A stretch of DNA of 43,886 nt from a virus, in IMG/VR virus record IMGVR_UViG_3300017971_000425, positions 1 through 43,886 of that record. One strand, given 5' to 3'. Both the position numbers and the translations under genes were made by a program. Positions 1 to 7,768 of this stretch are shown piece by piece. Numbering within the stretch: position 1 is the stretch's first letter; every line of letters begins with the position of its first letter. Below the pieces are notes generated by a model. That model saw nothing but the letters and a program-made list of their open reading frames with translations. It ran no database searches and had not been told where the DNA came from.

Positions 1-66
1 ATGTGGTTGCTCAAAAGAAAAATAGACAGGGAAAAACGGGGCGTTGAGGGTCACAGTAAACCATGA
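1..66 (+). CDS. 3' end of an unidentified upstream gene (partial)
   Basis: An open frame enters from the left edge and stops with a TGA that overlaps the next start as ATGA, the junction style used throughout this window. Only about 21 codons are visible and they are Lys/Arg rich. The ATG at the first base may be internal. A second frame open from base 3 stops at 47 and is the alternative. No function can be assigned. Confidence 0.4.
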   Translation: MWLLKRKIDREKRGVEGHSKP

Positions 67-236
67 GTGAAACAATAAGACTTGAGTTAACCGCAGAGCA
101 ATCTGCAAATTTTTATTTCTTGTTCAAGGAAGATGAAAAGGGAAAGATTGGAATGTTAAAAGCAACTGCTTTGGATTTAACTTTTTTAGAAGATGGTGGA
201 ATAGACACCAAGATTGTATGCGAGAAGAAAGGGTGA
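63..236 (+). CDS. Small unknown protein (57 aa)
   Basis: The frame starts at an ATG preceded by a GAGGGT SD-like stretch about 10 bases upstream and overlaps the preceding stop as ATGA. The product is a mostly hydrophilic 57-residue protein with an acidic and aromatic centre. No motif was recognised. It ends one base before the next start, so translational coupling is likely. The function is unknown; small proteins of this kind fill the early regions of many large phages. Confidence 0.6.
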   Translation: MSETIRLELTAEQSANFYFLFKEDEKGKIGMLKATALDLTFLEDGGIDTKIVCEKKG

Positions 237-237
237 C

Positions 238-522
238 ATGGAGCTATTCAAAAACGAATTGTTCAAGTTATTCAGTGTCAGAAACGAGTGTGATGCTGTT
301 GTAATATTGGATGTAGACATGAATCACGCCAAGGTTATTACGCATGTGTATTACACGAACGAAAAGCCTTGGGGCAAGGGAACGGCTTCTAGGGTAGAAC
401 AATCGTTCAAGGGAAAGAATGCAGAAGAAGGAGCGAAAGCCTATTTCGACAGATTCTGCAAAACTGACTTGATGGAAATGATAAGGTTCAGAAAAAAATC
501 AAAGGAAGCGCATGAAGTTTGA
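238..522 (+). CDS. Unknown protein (94 aa)
   Basis: The start at 238 is preferred over an in-frame ATG at 214 because GAGAAGAAAGGG lies just upstream and the previous gene stops one base before it. The 94-residue product alternates short hydrophobic stretches (AVVILDV, residues 20-26) with charged segments, which suggests a small alpha/beta protein. No catalytic motif was recognised. It overlaps the next gene by 11 bases, consistent with one polycistronic unit. Confidence 0.65.
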   Translation: MELFKNELFKLFSVRNECDAVVILDVDMNHAKVITHVYYTNEKPWGKGTASRVEQSFKGKNAEEGAKAYFDRFCKTDLMEMIRFRKKSKEAHEV

Positions 523-745
523 ATTCAATGTCAAGGGAGAGGTATGGAAGTTGATTCAGTTTGATGGAAGAACTGCCATTCCTCATTCCTACAGGCATTG
601 CAGTTTCTACATGCTGAAAACAAAAAACGGCCTGATGCGTTTGAGTGAATTGGATTGGGTTTGGTATACCCCGAATGATCGGGCCGTTATAAGCAATGAA
701 ATGAAAAATTTCATCATGGAGGCTGTTTATGCTCGTACTGACTAG
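512..745 (+). CDS. Unknown protein (77 aa)
   Basis: The start has an AAGGAAG SD about six bases upstream. The 77-residue product is aromatic rich (several Trp, Tyr and Phe residues), which suggests a compact beta-rich fold, but no family was recognised. Its 3' end carries the GGAGG that serves as SD for the CsrA-like gene, and the two genes overlap by 17 bases, so they are probably translated together. Confidence 0.65.
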   Translation: MKFEFNVKGEVWKLIQFDGRTAIPHSYRHCSFYMLKTKNGLMRLSELDWVWYTPNDRAVISNEMKNFIMEAVYARTD

Positions 746-911
746 AAAAGAAGGTGAGTGCCTTTTGGTTCAAAAAGACGGGAACGAAATGGTGCTTGAA
801 ATTCGCAAGGTTCGTGGCAGACATGTTTCCATGTCATTCAAGTGTGGAAAGGAATGGAAGATAAGACGAAAGGAATTGGATGAAAGACCTGAGCGAAAAA
901 ATTCTAAATGA
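729..911 (+). CDS. csrA-like: CsrA-like translational regulator
   Basis: The 60-residue product begins MLVLTRKEGE, which closely follows the MLILTRR-GE opening of CsrA/RsmA proteins. It keeps the following beta-strand pattern (VLEIRKVRGRHVSMSF) and an Arg-Arg-Lys-Glu-Leu segment at about residues 45-50, in the place of the RNA-binding HREEI segment of CsrA. CsrA dimers bind GGA motifs in mRNA leaders and block or stabilise translation. Length matches the family (about 60 aa). The start is set by GGAGG six bases upstream. It lies among early-type genes, so it could redirect host Csr control or regulate phage mRNAs, whose SD sites are rich in GGA. The target is inference. Confidence 0.82.
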   Translation: MLVLTRKEGECLLVQKDGNEMVLEIRKVRGRHVSMSFKCGKEWKIRRKELDERPERKNSK

Positions 912-1074
912 GGACATAAACGATCTTAGAAATTCCAATTGGTTCTTGTTTGCCATGTTCATGATTAATCTTGCTATTGGGGCATACAACATGATGTCGT
1001 TGGAACAGTTTCAGGATGAAGTCAGATTGCAGGTGGCTAAGGAAGTGGAAGAAAGAGACAGGTTGGGCATGTAA
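880..1074 (+). CDS. Small single-pass membrane protein (64 aa)
   Basis: The product has one hydrophobic segment at about residues 20-39 (WFLFAMFMINLAIGAY), followed by a charged, probably helical tail. The N-terminal side is acidic and the C-terminal side mixed. An AAAGGAATT SD precedes the start, and the gene overlaps the CsrA-like gene by 32 bases. It could be an inner-membrane effector or anchor, but nothing in it points to a holin or spanin with confidence. Confidence 0.65.
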   Translation: MKDLSEKILNEDINDLRNSNWFLFAMFMINLAIGAYNMMSLEQFQDEVRLQVAKEVEERDRLGM

Positions 1075-1292
1075 TGAAGAAAAGTGATGTGGAACAGCAA
1101 TTGGAATACATGGATCAGGACGAAATGCTGGACATTCTCGAAGAGGTCTTGGCTCATCCTGATTATGAGAGGGATGATTACACCCAGATGATGCATGATC
1201 TGCTTGAAAAAGGCAGGGAAATGAAACTGAAGTATGTGCAAATAAAGGCAATCAAAACACACCTTAACTTTCAGAGCAAGGTGTGGTATTGA
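1074..1292 (+). CDS. Unknown acidic helical protein (72 aa)
   Basis: The start shares its first base with the stop of the previous gene (TAATG), which suggests coupled translation; its own SD is weak. The product is rich in Glu, Asp, Met and Gln and looks fully alpha-helical (residues 5-60). No known family was recognised. About 50 non-coding bases follow before the exonuclease gene. Confidence 0.6.
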   Translation: MKKSDVEQQLEYMDQDEMLDILEEVLAHPDYERDDYTQMMHDLLEKGREMKLKYVQIKAIKTHLNFQSKVWY

Positions 1293-1343
1293 AGGGACTC
1301 AACAGATGGACAAACACGATTAATGTTTCACGGAGGAACGGAA

Positions 1344-2123
1344 ATGAAAGTATTGGGAATAGATTTTGAAACAACCGGGTTGGATGCTGAGAAAGACAGA
1401 ATAATCGAGATCGGTGCGGTGTTGTGGGATACGGAAAGCGGAATCCCACTGAAGATGCAGAGTGATTTTGTGTTTTATGTCGATTCTAAAGAGGGAAGGG
1501 CCAAACCGCCACTGCCAAATTCATCGGGCGTGTTTGCTGAAATCATTACGTCAAAGATTGAAAAGTTGACCGGCATTTCAAGTGACATGTTGTGGGATCA
1601 TGGAGTCCCAGCAGATATGGCTTTGTCACGTTTGATTGGAATGGCGGGAAGGGCCGATTATCTGGTTGCACACAATGCCTCTTTCGACAAGGAGTTTTGC
1701 AGGATTGCCACAAAGGGAGTGATAGACAAGCACTGGATTTGCACCATGAAGGACATCAACTATCCAGAGGGCATGGGCAAGGGCGATCTGACATCAATTG
1801 CAGCAAGACATGGGTTTTTAAATCCGTTTGCTCACAGGGCGTTGTTTGATGTTCTGACCATGTTTAATATAGCTCAGAAGTATGACTGGAAGGAAACAAT
1901 CCATCGTTCCCTTGCAGGTGAGGTGACGTTCAAGGCACAGGTGGACTACAACAACAGGGATAAGGCGAAAGAGGCTGGGTTTCACTGGGATGGCAAGAAA
2001 TCCATTTGGTTCAAAACTATCAAGAATTTGCCGCAGGATGTGGAGAGGCTTGTCGGAGAGGCCGACGAAATAGGTTTCTCTGTAGTGAGGTTGAATTCAA
2101 TTGAAGGACGAAGAAAAGACTGA
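1344..2123 (+). CDS. DnaQ-like DEDDh 3'-5' exonuclease
   Basis: The 259-residue product carries all three Exo motifs of the DEDDh family: DFE at D7/E9, AHNASFD with D115, and HRALFD with H164 and D169. Such enzymes use two metal ions to remove nucleotides from DNA or RNA 3' ends; the closest functional model is the DNA polymerase III epsilon proofreading subunit. Residues 200-227 form a C-terminal module with the pattern V-Y-x-D-K-AK-x-G-x-W-D-K-x-W, resembling the DUF5710 tail often fused to phage exonucleases. The start at 1344 is chosen over an in-frame ATG at 1323 because GGAGGAACGG lies just before it. Likely roles are replication proofreading or nucleotide recycling. Confidence 0.87.
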   Translation: MKVLGIDFETTGLDAEKDRIIEIGAVLWDTESGIPLKMQSDFVFYVDSKEGRAKPPLPNSSGVFAEIITSKIEKLTGISSDMLWDHGVPADMALSRLIGMAGRADYLVAHNASFDKEFCRIATKGVIDKHWICTMKDINYPEGMGKGDLTSIAARHGFLNPFAHRALFDVLTMFNIAQKYDWKETIHRSLAGEVTFKAQVDYNNRDKAKEAGFHWDGKKSIWFKTIKNLPQDVERLVGEADEIGFSVVRLNSIEGRRKD

Positions 2124-2400
2124 AATCCTGCTTGAAGCTATCAATGTATATGGACTATCCAATCAACTTCTGGTTCTTTCCGAAGAATGCTCTGAAGTAA
2201 TCAAAGAAATCATGAAAATCAAACGATGGCACAAGACATCGGACAAGTGGCAGTCTCTCATTGAAGAGATTGCCGATCTTGACGTTGTGCTTGATCAATT
2301 CAAGCTCATATATATCGACGATATATTAGAGGCAAAGGATAAAAAAATGGAGCGACTTAAAGGTCGTCTGCAGGAACAGAAGGGAAATTATTTATGTTGA
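2101..2400 (+). CDS. MazG-like nucleotide pyrophosphohydrolase
   Basis: The 99-residue protein has the all-alpha NTP-pyrophosphatase signature: EExxE at residues 28-32 and ExxD at 56-59, in helices that bind Mg2+. Family members hydrolyse nucleoside triphosphates to monophosphates and pyrophosphate; phage versions have been proposed to clean nucleotide pools or lower (p)ppGpp. Translation probably starts at TTG 2101, 23 bases inside the exonuclease gene, with TGAGG about ten bases upstream. The overlap with the exonuclease supports a nucleotide-metabolism pairing. Substrate is unknown. Confidence 0.78.
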   Translation: MKDEEKTEILLEAINVYGLSNQLLVLSEECSEVIKEIMKIKRWHKTSDKWQSLIEEIADLDVVLDQFKLIYIDDILEAKDKKMERLKGRLQEQKGNYLC

Positions 2401-2786
2401 GAAGCGAAGAACAGTTAAAGAAATCTGAATTGAAGAGTGTCGATCAAATTGAAAAAGAGAATGATGACAGAAGGTGCTCTTTGTGCGGTGATGAGAGAAA
2501 GAATTCGGCATTCATGGTCGAAAACAAGGATTTTTGCATATGTTCCAACTGCATCGGAACGATGGCAAGAAATGCATTCGAGAAATTCCCGGCATGGTCG
2601 AAGCAGGTTTTGTTTAAAAAAAAGGTCAATGGATTCACGCACCACATGATGGCTGATCTGGTTACTGGTAAAATGATGTGGGGGATGATTCCAGAAACCA
2701 TTAAAGAGGGGAAACCGGATGAAAAGAAAGACAACAAGCAAGGTCGTGCCACAAAGAAAAACACCGGCCAAAAAAAACAAAAATGA
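2394..2786 (+). CDS. ClpX-type C4 zinc-finger protein
   Basis: The product (130 aa) has Cys28-x2-Cys31 and Cys50-x2-Cys53 about 20 residues apart, with the CSxCG...CSNCI pattern of the ClpX N-terminal zinc-binding domain. No AAA+ ATPase follows: the rest is about 75 residues ending in a Lys-rich tail (residues 105-130). In ClpX this domain dimerises and recruits substrates and adaptors. A stand-alone copy could redirect or block Clp proteolysis, or simply bind nucleic acid through its basic tail. AGGGA precedes the start and the gene overlaps MazG by seven bases. Confidence 0.68.
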   Translation: MLRSEEQLKKSELKSVDQIEKENDDRRCSLCGDERKNSAFMVENKDFCICSNCIGTMARNAFEKFPAWSKQVLFKKKVNGFTHHMMADLVTGKMMWGMIPETIKEGKPDEKKDNKQGRATKKNTGQKKQK

Positions 2787-2961
2787 GGTGCGGAACACCG
2801 CTACCATTCAGGAAATCAGAAACCAGATTGAGAATGCACCTGCAAAGATTGCGCCACATATTCTGGTCAGTGCCGTTAAATTGTGCTTGAAACATAAAAC
2901 ATATGATAAAATACACTTAGTCGTCAAAACAATTGAGAGATCTTTGGGCGGAAACGTGTAA
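2719..2961 (+). CDS. Unknown protein with basic N-terminus (80 aa)
   Basis: The start lies 68 bases inside the preceding gene in another frame, with GAGGGG about six bases upstream. Residues 1-22 are almost all Lys, Arg, Thr and Pro; residues 28-75 look helical with Leu, Val and Ile spacing. This is consistent with a small nucleic-acid-binding protein, but no family was recognised. Base 2961 lies in the SD of the following gene (AAGGAG), suggesting coupling. Confidence 0.6.
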   Translation: MKRKTTSKVVPQRKTPAKKNKNEVRNTATIQEIRNQIENAPAKIAPHILVSAVKLCLKHKTYDKIHLVVKTIERSLGGNV

Positions 2962-2974
2962 GGAGCAGATCGAC

Positions 2975-3559
2975 ATGAAAATAACACTTGAGTTTAATCC
3001 ATTCAACAAGAACGACCACAAGGTTATTCAATCCATCCTTCAAGCAGCGGGTTCCAGTGTGGATGTAAAGACAAAAGAGCAAGCCGCATCCTCAAAGCCG
3101 AAAAAATCCAAGGAGGAACTGTGCAAGGCGACCGAGGAACTGAATGCCACGCTTGGAGAAAAGGAAAAACTCGATGTTAAGGAAAGGTGTCGAAGGGCTG
3201 CCAAGGCAAGATGGGCCAAGTACAAGAAGGAACAGGAAGATTCCAAGGATGTGAAAAAGAAGAAAAAGAAAAGGCCGAGCCGGTCAAAAAAAAAATCTTC
3301 GCTGCAAGAGGAATTGATTTCAGGGTTGGATGAGGATTCTGTCCAAGAACCGATGGACAAATATTTGCAGGTGCCGGGGGGATTTGTCGATGAAGGCAAA
3401 CCGAAAGCGCAAAGTGTCCCGAAATCGGACTACATACCGGATGGCAGGGAGATAATTGAAGGCAATTACGAAGGTGGAGACAATTGGCAGGGAAACATTA
3501 CGGGGGATGAAAGTGATGACTTTGAGCGAAAGGCAAGAGAACTTGCAGACACCTACTGA
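2975..3559 (+). CDS. Unknown Lys-rich protein (194 aa), position of a small terminase
   Basis: The start at ATG 2975 is preferred to TTG 2933 because AAGGAG lies nine bases upstream. After a short folded-looking N-terminus, residues 40-130 are dominated by Lys, Glu and Ser with a run of seven Lys near residue 100, and the C-terminal third is acidic and disordered-looking. A central segment with several Ala and Arg (ERCRRAAKARWAKY) could be a DNA-binding helix. It lies three genes before the large terminase, where a small terminase is often found. That role is only a positional inference. Confidence 0.6.
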   Translation: MKITLEFNPFNKNDHKVIQSILQAAGSSVDVKTKEQAASSKPKKSKEELCKATEELNATLGEKEKLDVKERCRRAAKARWAKYKKEQEDSKDVKKKKKKRPSRSKKKSSLQEELISGLDEDSVQEPMDKYLQVPGGFVDEGKPKAQSVPKSDYIPDGREIIEGNYEGGDNWQGNITGDESDDFERKARELADTY

Positions 3560-3716
3560 CAAGGATATTTCCAAATCATGCAAATATTGTCATGGTTTCG
3601 GAACGGTGCATGTATTCAACGGCGAAGATTCTGAAGAGAGGGCATGCCCGGTGTGCAGTGGCGGTTCCCAATTCAACAAGATGGTTGGAGCGCCTGAATT
3701 TGATCTAAAAAAGTAA
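3516..3716 (+). CDS. Small zinc-knuckle protein (DnaJ-type CxxCxGxG)
   Basis: The 66-residue product contains CKYCHGFG and CPVCSGGS separated by about 18 residues, the paired CxxCxGxG-type knuckles of the DnaJ cysteine-rich region. It probably binds one zinc ion. ATG 3516 is chosen because GGGGG lies nine bases upstream; an in-frame ATG at 3507 is the alternative. It overlaps the preceding gene by 44 bases. DnaJ-type knuckles on their own can hold unfolded protein or nucleic acid; the role here is unknown. Confidence 0.65.
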   Translation: MTLSERQENLQTPTDKDISKSCKYCHGFGTVHVFNGEDSEERACPVCSGGSQFNKMVGAPEFDLKK

Positions 3717-3726
3717 AGGATGTGAT

Positions 3727-3999
3727 ATGGCGAGACATGGTTGCGGTCGGTTGAAAATTGATAGTTATATCGTTGTTCCGCAACGCTTTGTCTCATGCAA
3801 CAAGTGTGCGACAGTCTATAGAGGCCCGAAGGAAAGAGTTATATGTCTTGGGTGTGGAAAGGATTTGAAAACTAAGAACATTCACTGCGATAAGCTTATT
3901 CCGACCGGGCAGTGGATAATTTCAAATCAGAGGAAAAAACCCGATGACAGACAGAGAGGATCTGGAAAAGCTATATCTGGCGACGATAGCAAAGCTTGA
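3727..3999 (+). CDS. Zinc-ribbon-like protein (90 aa)
   Basis: CNKC (residues 24-27) and CLGC (about 40-43) form a zinc-ribbon-like pair about 12 residues apart; further Cys residues occur at 6 and about 54. The N-terminal half is beta-like and the C-terminus polar. AAAGGA precedes the start. The gene overlaps the large terminase by 56 bases, so it is probably co-translated with it. A nucleic-acid or packaging accessory role is possible but is inferred only from position. Confidence 0.62.
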   Translation: MARHGCGRLKIDSYIVVPQRFVSCNKCATVYRGPKERVICLGCGKDLKTKNIHCDKLIPTGQWIISNQRKKPDDRQRGSGKAISGDDSKA

Positions 4000-5698
4000 C
4001 AAACAGCTCGAAAAATATCCCCGCTTGAAATACGCAATGTCTCATCACCATAATATCCGTGGCGAGAAGATGTCCTTCCATGACATGCCGTATTTGTTTG
4101 AAATATACAAAGATGATGCTCCAGAGGTCGTTTTGCAGTCATCGGTTCAGACCGGGAAATCTGAATTCCTGATCGTTGCATCATTTGCATGGGCTGAAAA
4201 GGGATTGCAGTGCATGTATGTGTTGCCTACAACCGACCTCAGGAACCTGTTTGTGGCAAACCGGATAGACAAGCTGTTTGAAACGGTGCCGCACTACAGG
4301 AATATGTTGGTGCATGGTGCAAATGTCGCTGCATCCCGGTCTTTGAAACACTTTGGAATGGGTTCTATTTTTTATGCAGGGTCGAATTCGGCCACTACTT
4401 TCATTGAGAAGCCGCTCGATCTCATTCTTGCCGACGAAATAGACAGGTTTGATCTTGCCAATTATGAAAAGGCCGACGACCGTTTGACTGCATCACCGTA
4501 TAAGCTCAAATATGAAGCATCAAATCCTACTGTAGATAAATTCGGCATAAACAGACGATACATGATGTCGGACCAAAGGGAATTCTTTGTCAAATGCCAT
4601 CACTGCAACACCTACCAGCCTATGGACTGGTTCAAGAACGTGGTCAGGCAGATGGACGACTATTCCTACATGCTGAGAGACAAGGAATGGGATATCGGAT
4701 GCGACCGGGACATCAATGTATATTGCATAAAATGCCACAAGCCTATCAACAGGTACACCATGCAATCGTGTTGGGTTCCTGCATACGAAAACAAACAAAC
4801 GCATGGTTATCTGATACATCAGATGCTGTCGAAATTCGTCAAGATATCCAAGATGTGGGAAAAGTTCCAACTTGGTTTGGACGATGACACCACCATGCAG
4901 GTCTTTTACAATTCCATGCTGGGAAAAACATTTGCAGGAAAGGGCGCAAAACTCACGGATGAAATTCTCAATGCATGCAAGGAGGATTACGTCATGCCCA
5001 TTGACTGCAAAGAGCCATGTGTAATGGGTGTGGATGTCGGCAAGAAACTCAACGTGGTTGTAAGGCAGATATGCGAGGGAGAGCGTTTCAGACTGGTATT
5101 TGCTGGAATCGTGCGGGAATTTGAAGAGTTGGATGCACTGTTCAAACGGTTTAACATAGTTGGGTACGTTATCGATGCCATGCCGGAAACAAGGAATGCA
5201 AAAAAGTATGCAGACAAGCACATCGGGCGTGGATGGATATGCAGATATGTGAATGGTCTGAAGGAAGTGACCAAGGATGAAAACGAAAGAATAGTGAGTG
5301 CAGACAGGACAATGTTGATGGACAAGGTGCAAAGCAGGTTCGTGCAGAGGCGATTCATCAATCCAAGGAATGCCCAGAGCCTTGACGGAGGCGATTATTA
5401 CGACCAGATGAAAACGCCTACAAGGATCTACGATGAGGAAAGGAACCGATACGACTGGCTTGGAGATCCCGATCATTATTTCCATGCAGAAGTATATTGC
5501 CTGTTGGCCTATGCATGCCGTGGAGAATTCATAGTGAGGGGCATAAGCATGGGAAGCGGAAATGCATTGCAGATCAACACCGAAAAGCCGGAAAACTTCA
5601 AAGACCTGCCCATACCGCCTAATGCATCCAAGACAATGATCGAACATTACAAGCGAATGTTTGAGAAATCTGAACAATTGATAAAGAGGGAAGATTAA
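3944..5698 (+). CDS. terL: Terminase large subunit (GpA-like)
   Basis: The 584-residue protein is the ATP-driven DNA packaging motor and headful or site-specific nuclease. Walker A is SVQTGKS (residues 67-73) and Walker B ends in ILADEID with D164/E165. Two CxxC pairs (218/221 and 261/264) form the zinc-binding insert typical of the lambda GpA-like group. The nuclease half starts at VMGVDVGKK (D364), with a second acidic residue at D411 and a final D/H-rich motif near residues 512-518. An N-terminal helical segment precedes the ATPase. GAGGAA precedes the start. It ends in a TAATG overlap with the portal gene, the usual terminase-portal pairing. Confidence 0.92.
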   Translation: MTDREDLEKLYLATIAKLDKQLEKYPRLKYAMSHHHNIRGEKMSFHDMPYLFEIYKDDAPEVVLQSSVQTGKSEFLIVASFAWAEKGLQCMYVLPTTDLRNLFVANRIDKLFETVPHYRNMLVHGANVAASRSLKHFGMGSIFYAGSNSATTFIEKPLDLILADEIDRFDLANYEKADDRLTASPYKLKYEASNPTVDKFGINRRYMMSDQREFFVKCHHCNTYQPMDWFKNVVRQMDDYSYMLRDKEWDIGCDRDINVYCIKCHKPINRYTMQSCWVPAYENKQTHGYLIHQMLSKFVKISKMWEKFQLGLDDDTTMQVFYNSMLGKTFAGKGAKLTDEILNACKEDYVMPIDCKEPCVMGVDVGKKLNVVVRQICEGERFRLVFAGIVREFEELDALFKRFNIVGYVIDAMPETRNAKKYADKHIGRGWICRYVNGLKEVTKDENERIVSADRTMLMDKVQSRFVQRRFINPRNAQSLDGGDYYDQMKTPTRIYDEERNRYDWLGDPDHYFHAEVYCLLAYACRGEFIVRGISMGSGNALQINTEKPENFKDLPIPPNASKTMIEHYKRMFEKSEQLIKRED

Positions 5699-7518
5699 TG
5701 CCTGAGAACAACAAGACTCAAACAAACAAGAACGCAGAAAAGAATTCAGTGGGCTTTGCGGATGTATTGAGGGCAATGGCACTGGGCATTGCACCGACTG
5801 CACCGAGACTGCCGGAACAGGCGCTTGCAAACGGCATGTTCGGGGGGTATCCCAAAGGATATTCCAATACAAGGGCATTCCGGGGAACACTCAATTTCAG
5901 CGTTCTGAGGGAGATTGGATGGAGATCACCCGTCCTGTCTGCAATCATCAGTACAAGATTGCATCAGACCATGAGATACAGCAGACCTACCAGACTTACC
6001 AAAAAGAATCAGGTGGGTTTCAAGATCGTGCATAAGAGAGAGCATGATCCCCACTTCACTGTTCCCGAAGGTTTCAAGGAAATGTGCCGGGAAACCGAGA
6101 AGATGTTTGAGAAACCGTGGCGTGTATTTTGGGACCAAGAGGAAGGGGGAACTGTTTATCGGGATGTGGAACCAACATTCAGCAACTTTCTTTCGGCAGT
6201 CACAGAAGACTATCTGGTCATCAACAGGCCGGTGATCGAGCTTGGGCTTGATGTAAACAGGACTCCAAGGGCGTTTGGCGCAATCGACGGGGCAAATGTG
6301 CTTCCCACATTCAATGTATTGAAATTTCTCACTACAAGAGAGAAGGACATGCCCAAGGACTGGGGAACGAACTGGTCTGCATACAGGCGGGTGCTCCAGA
6401 TGGCGAGTGACAGGTACAAGTTGGACATCGACGAAAAGACCGAATACATCTATCTCTTGTACGGAAGACCAGCCGCTGCATTCAGGCACGATGAGTTGTT
6501 GATAGGCAGTTTCGGGAAACAAACGGATGTCAGACAGGCGGGGTATCCAAGGTCGCTCACTGAGAGGGCCATATTCATCATCCTTTCAGAGATAATGGCC
6601 ATGAGTGCCAACAGCCGCTATTTTGAATTCGGTTCAATGGCGGAGTCAATGGTGGCCCTGAAGGGCAATTATGACGACCAGCATGTGAAGGACATAGAAC
6701 AGATCTTCCAGGGTAATCTCACAGGTGTTCCCGGAATGTACCGACTGCCTCTGATTGCTCTTCCCGGAGGCGCAGATGATGTAAATGTAATCAATCTGAA
6801 GCAAAATCACCGGGACATGCTGTTTGACATATACATCCAGAAACTGACCAATCTCGGCTGTGCGGTGTTCAGAATGCATCCATCAGAAATAAACGAAGCG
6901 CCGAGAGCCGGAGACAATGCCGGTGGACTGCAACAGGCCAGTCAGACCAAACAGATCAACATGGCCCAAGAACAAGGGCATGAATGCCTATTGCTGCATC
7001 TGAAGACTTCCATGTTCGATCCGATCTTGGAACGTATTGATGAAAACATGATGTTTGAATGGGACAATGGGGAAAACGAGCTTGAACAGCTTGAGATCAT
7101 GGAAAAGTATGCATCCATTACCAAAGTCGATGAAAGAAGGCAGATGATGGCTCTTGATCCCATTGGAGGAGAAGAGGGAGAGGTCATCGACAATACATTC
7201 ATCATGCAGACAAAACAGATGGAGCAACAGCAGCAGATGCAGGAACAACAGATGCAGATGCAACAACAACAGATGCAGCAGCAACCGATGCAGGGTGACG
7301 AACAACCGCCTTCACAGGACGAAGAACCGCCAGAGGATGAAAACAGAGGCGACGACGAAGATCAAAATGTAAAATCAAACGAGCAATCCAAGATAAGGAA
7401 AGTGAAAAAGAAGAAGAAAAAGAAAACCTCCAAGGAGAAGGCCGGTCGTGAAGGATTTATCAGAAACCCGCCGTGGTCAGAACAAGATGAAAAGGAAACA
7501 AGGCGAAATGCGAGATAG
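5698..7518 (+). CDS. Portal protein
   Basis: The 606-residue product directly follows the terminase and matches portals in size and position. The portal is the dodecameric ring at one capsid vertex through which DNA is pumped and to which the neck attaches. The core (residues 30-480) has the mixed helical and beta pattern of portals, including a segment with SANSRYFEFGSMAES about one third from the C-terminus. Residues 503-537 are almost pure Gln and Met, followed by an acidic stretch and a Lys run. Such tails may sit in the capsid interior. AGAGGGA precedes the start. Family subtype could not be determined by eye. Confidence 0.82.
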   Translation: MPENNKTQTNKNAEKNSVGFADVLRAMALGIAPTAPRLPEQALANGMFGGYPKGYSNTRAFRGTLNFSVLREIGWRSPVLSAIISTRLHQTMRYSRPTRLTKKNQVGFKIVHKREHDPHFTVPEGFKEMCRETEKMFEKPWRVFWDQEEGGTVYRDVEPTFSNFLSAVTEDYLVINRPVIELGLDVNRTPRAFGAIDGANVLPTFNVLKFLTTREKDMPKDWGTNWSAYRRVLQMASDRYKLDIDEKTEYIYLLYGRPAAAFRHDELLIGSFGKQTDVRQAGYPRSLTERAIFIILSEIMAMSANSRYFEFGSMAESMVALKGNYDDQHVKDIEQIFQGNLTGVPGMYRLPLIALPGGADDVNVINLKQNHRDMLFDIYIQKLTNLGCAVFRMHPSEINEAPRAGDNAGGLQQASQTKQINMAQEQGHECLLLHLKTSMFDPILERIDENMMFEWDNGENELEQLEIMEKYASITKVDERRQMMALDPIGGEEGEVIDNTFIMQTKQMEQQQQMQEQQMQMQQQQMQQQPMQGDEQPPSQDEEPPEDENRGDDEDQNVKSNEQSKIRKVKKKKKKKTSKEKAGREGFIRNPPWSEQDEKETRRNAR

Positions 7519-7768
7519 CCGAAATCAACCTAGATATACAGGAAGGGTCATGTGGTTTGATCCCAAAAAGGGAATAGGTTTTGTCAAGCCGGATGACGAT
7601 TCCGTTGCTGAAGGGAAGGAATTGTTTGTCCATTTCCATTATATAGTCCACAGGGGGTACAAGACGCTTGCCAAGGGCGATCTCGTTGAGTTTTCCATCG
7701 GCAAGAACCACAAGGGCGTTTGTACCAAGGAAGTGAAAATAATCGAAGCATGCGAGGACAGTGAATAA
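7487..7768 (+). CDS. Cold-shock-domain (CspA-like) protein
   Basis: The product has a single cold-shock domain: GRVMWFDPKKG near residues 19-29, RNP1 KGIGFV (28-33), RNP2 FVHF (47-50), then GYKTLAKGDLVEF, all in CspA order. CspA-type beta-barrels bind single-stranded RNA or DNA and melt mRNA structure. It lacks only the most compact N-terminus of CspA, having about 15 extra basic residues. Starts at 7487 and 7508 are both possible; neither has a strong SD. It overlaps the 3' end of the portal gene by about 30 bases, so it is expressed with late genes. A role in late mRNA translation or in coating DNA is inference. Confidence 0.82.
   Translation: MKRKQGEMRDSRNQPRYTGRVMWFDPKKGIGFVKPDDDSVAEGKELFVHFHYIVHRGYKTLAKGDLVEFSIGKNHKGVCTKEVKIIEACEDSE

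Noticed and set aside
4520-5890. Long open frame on the minus strand opposite the terminase
   Set aside because: It is antisense to a gene with Walker and nuclease motifs, has no SD before its start, and its product is Cys/His/Pro rich without any known domain.
7204-7305. CAG/CAA repeat tract in the portal gene as a regulatory microsatellite
   Set aside because: The tract stays in frame as a Gln/Met-rich coding segment with mixed CAG, CAA and ATG codons; no sign of slippage.
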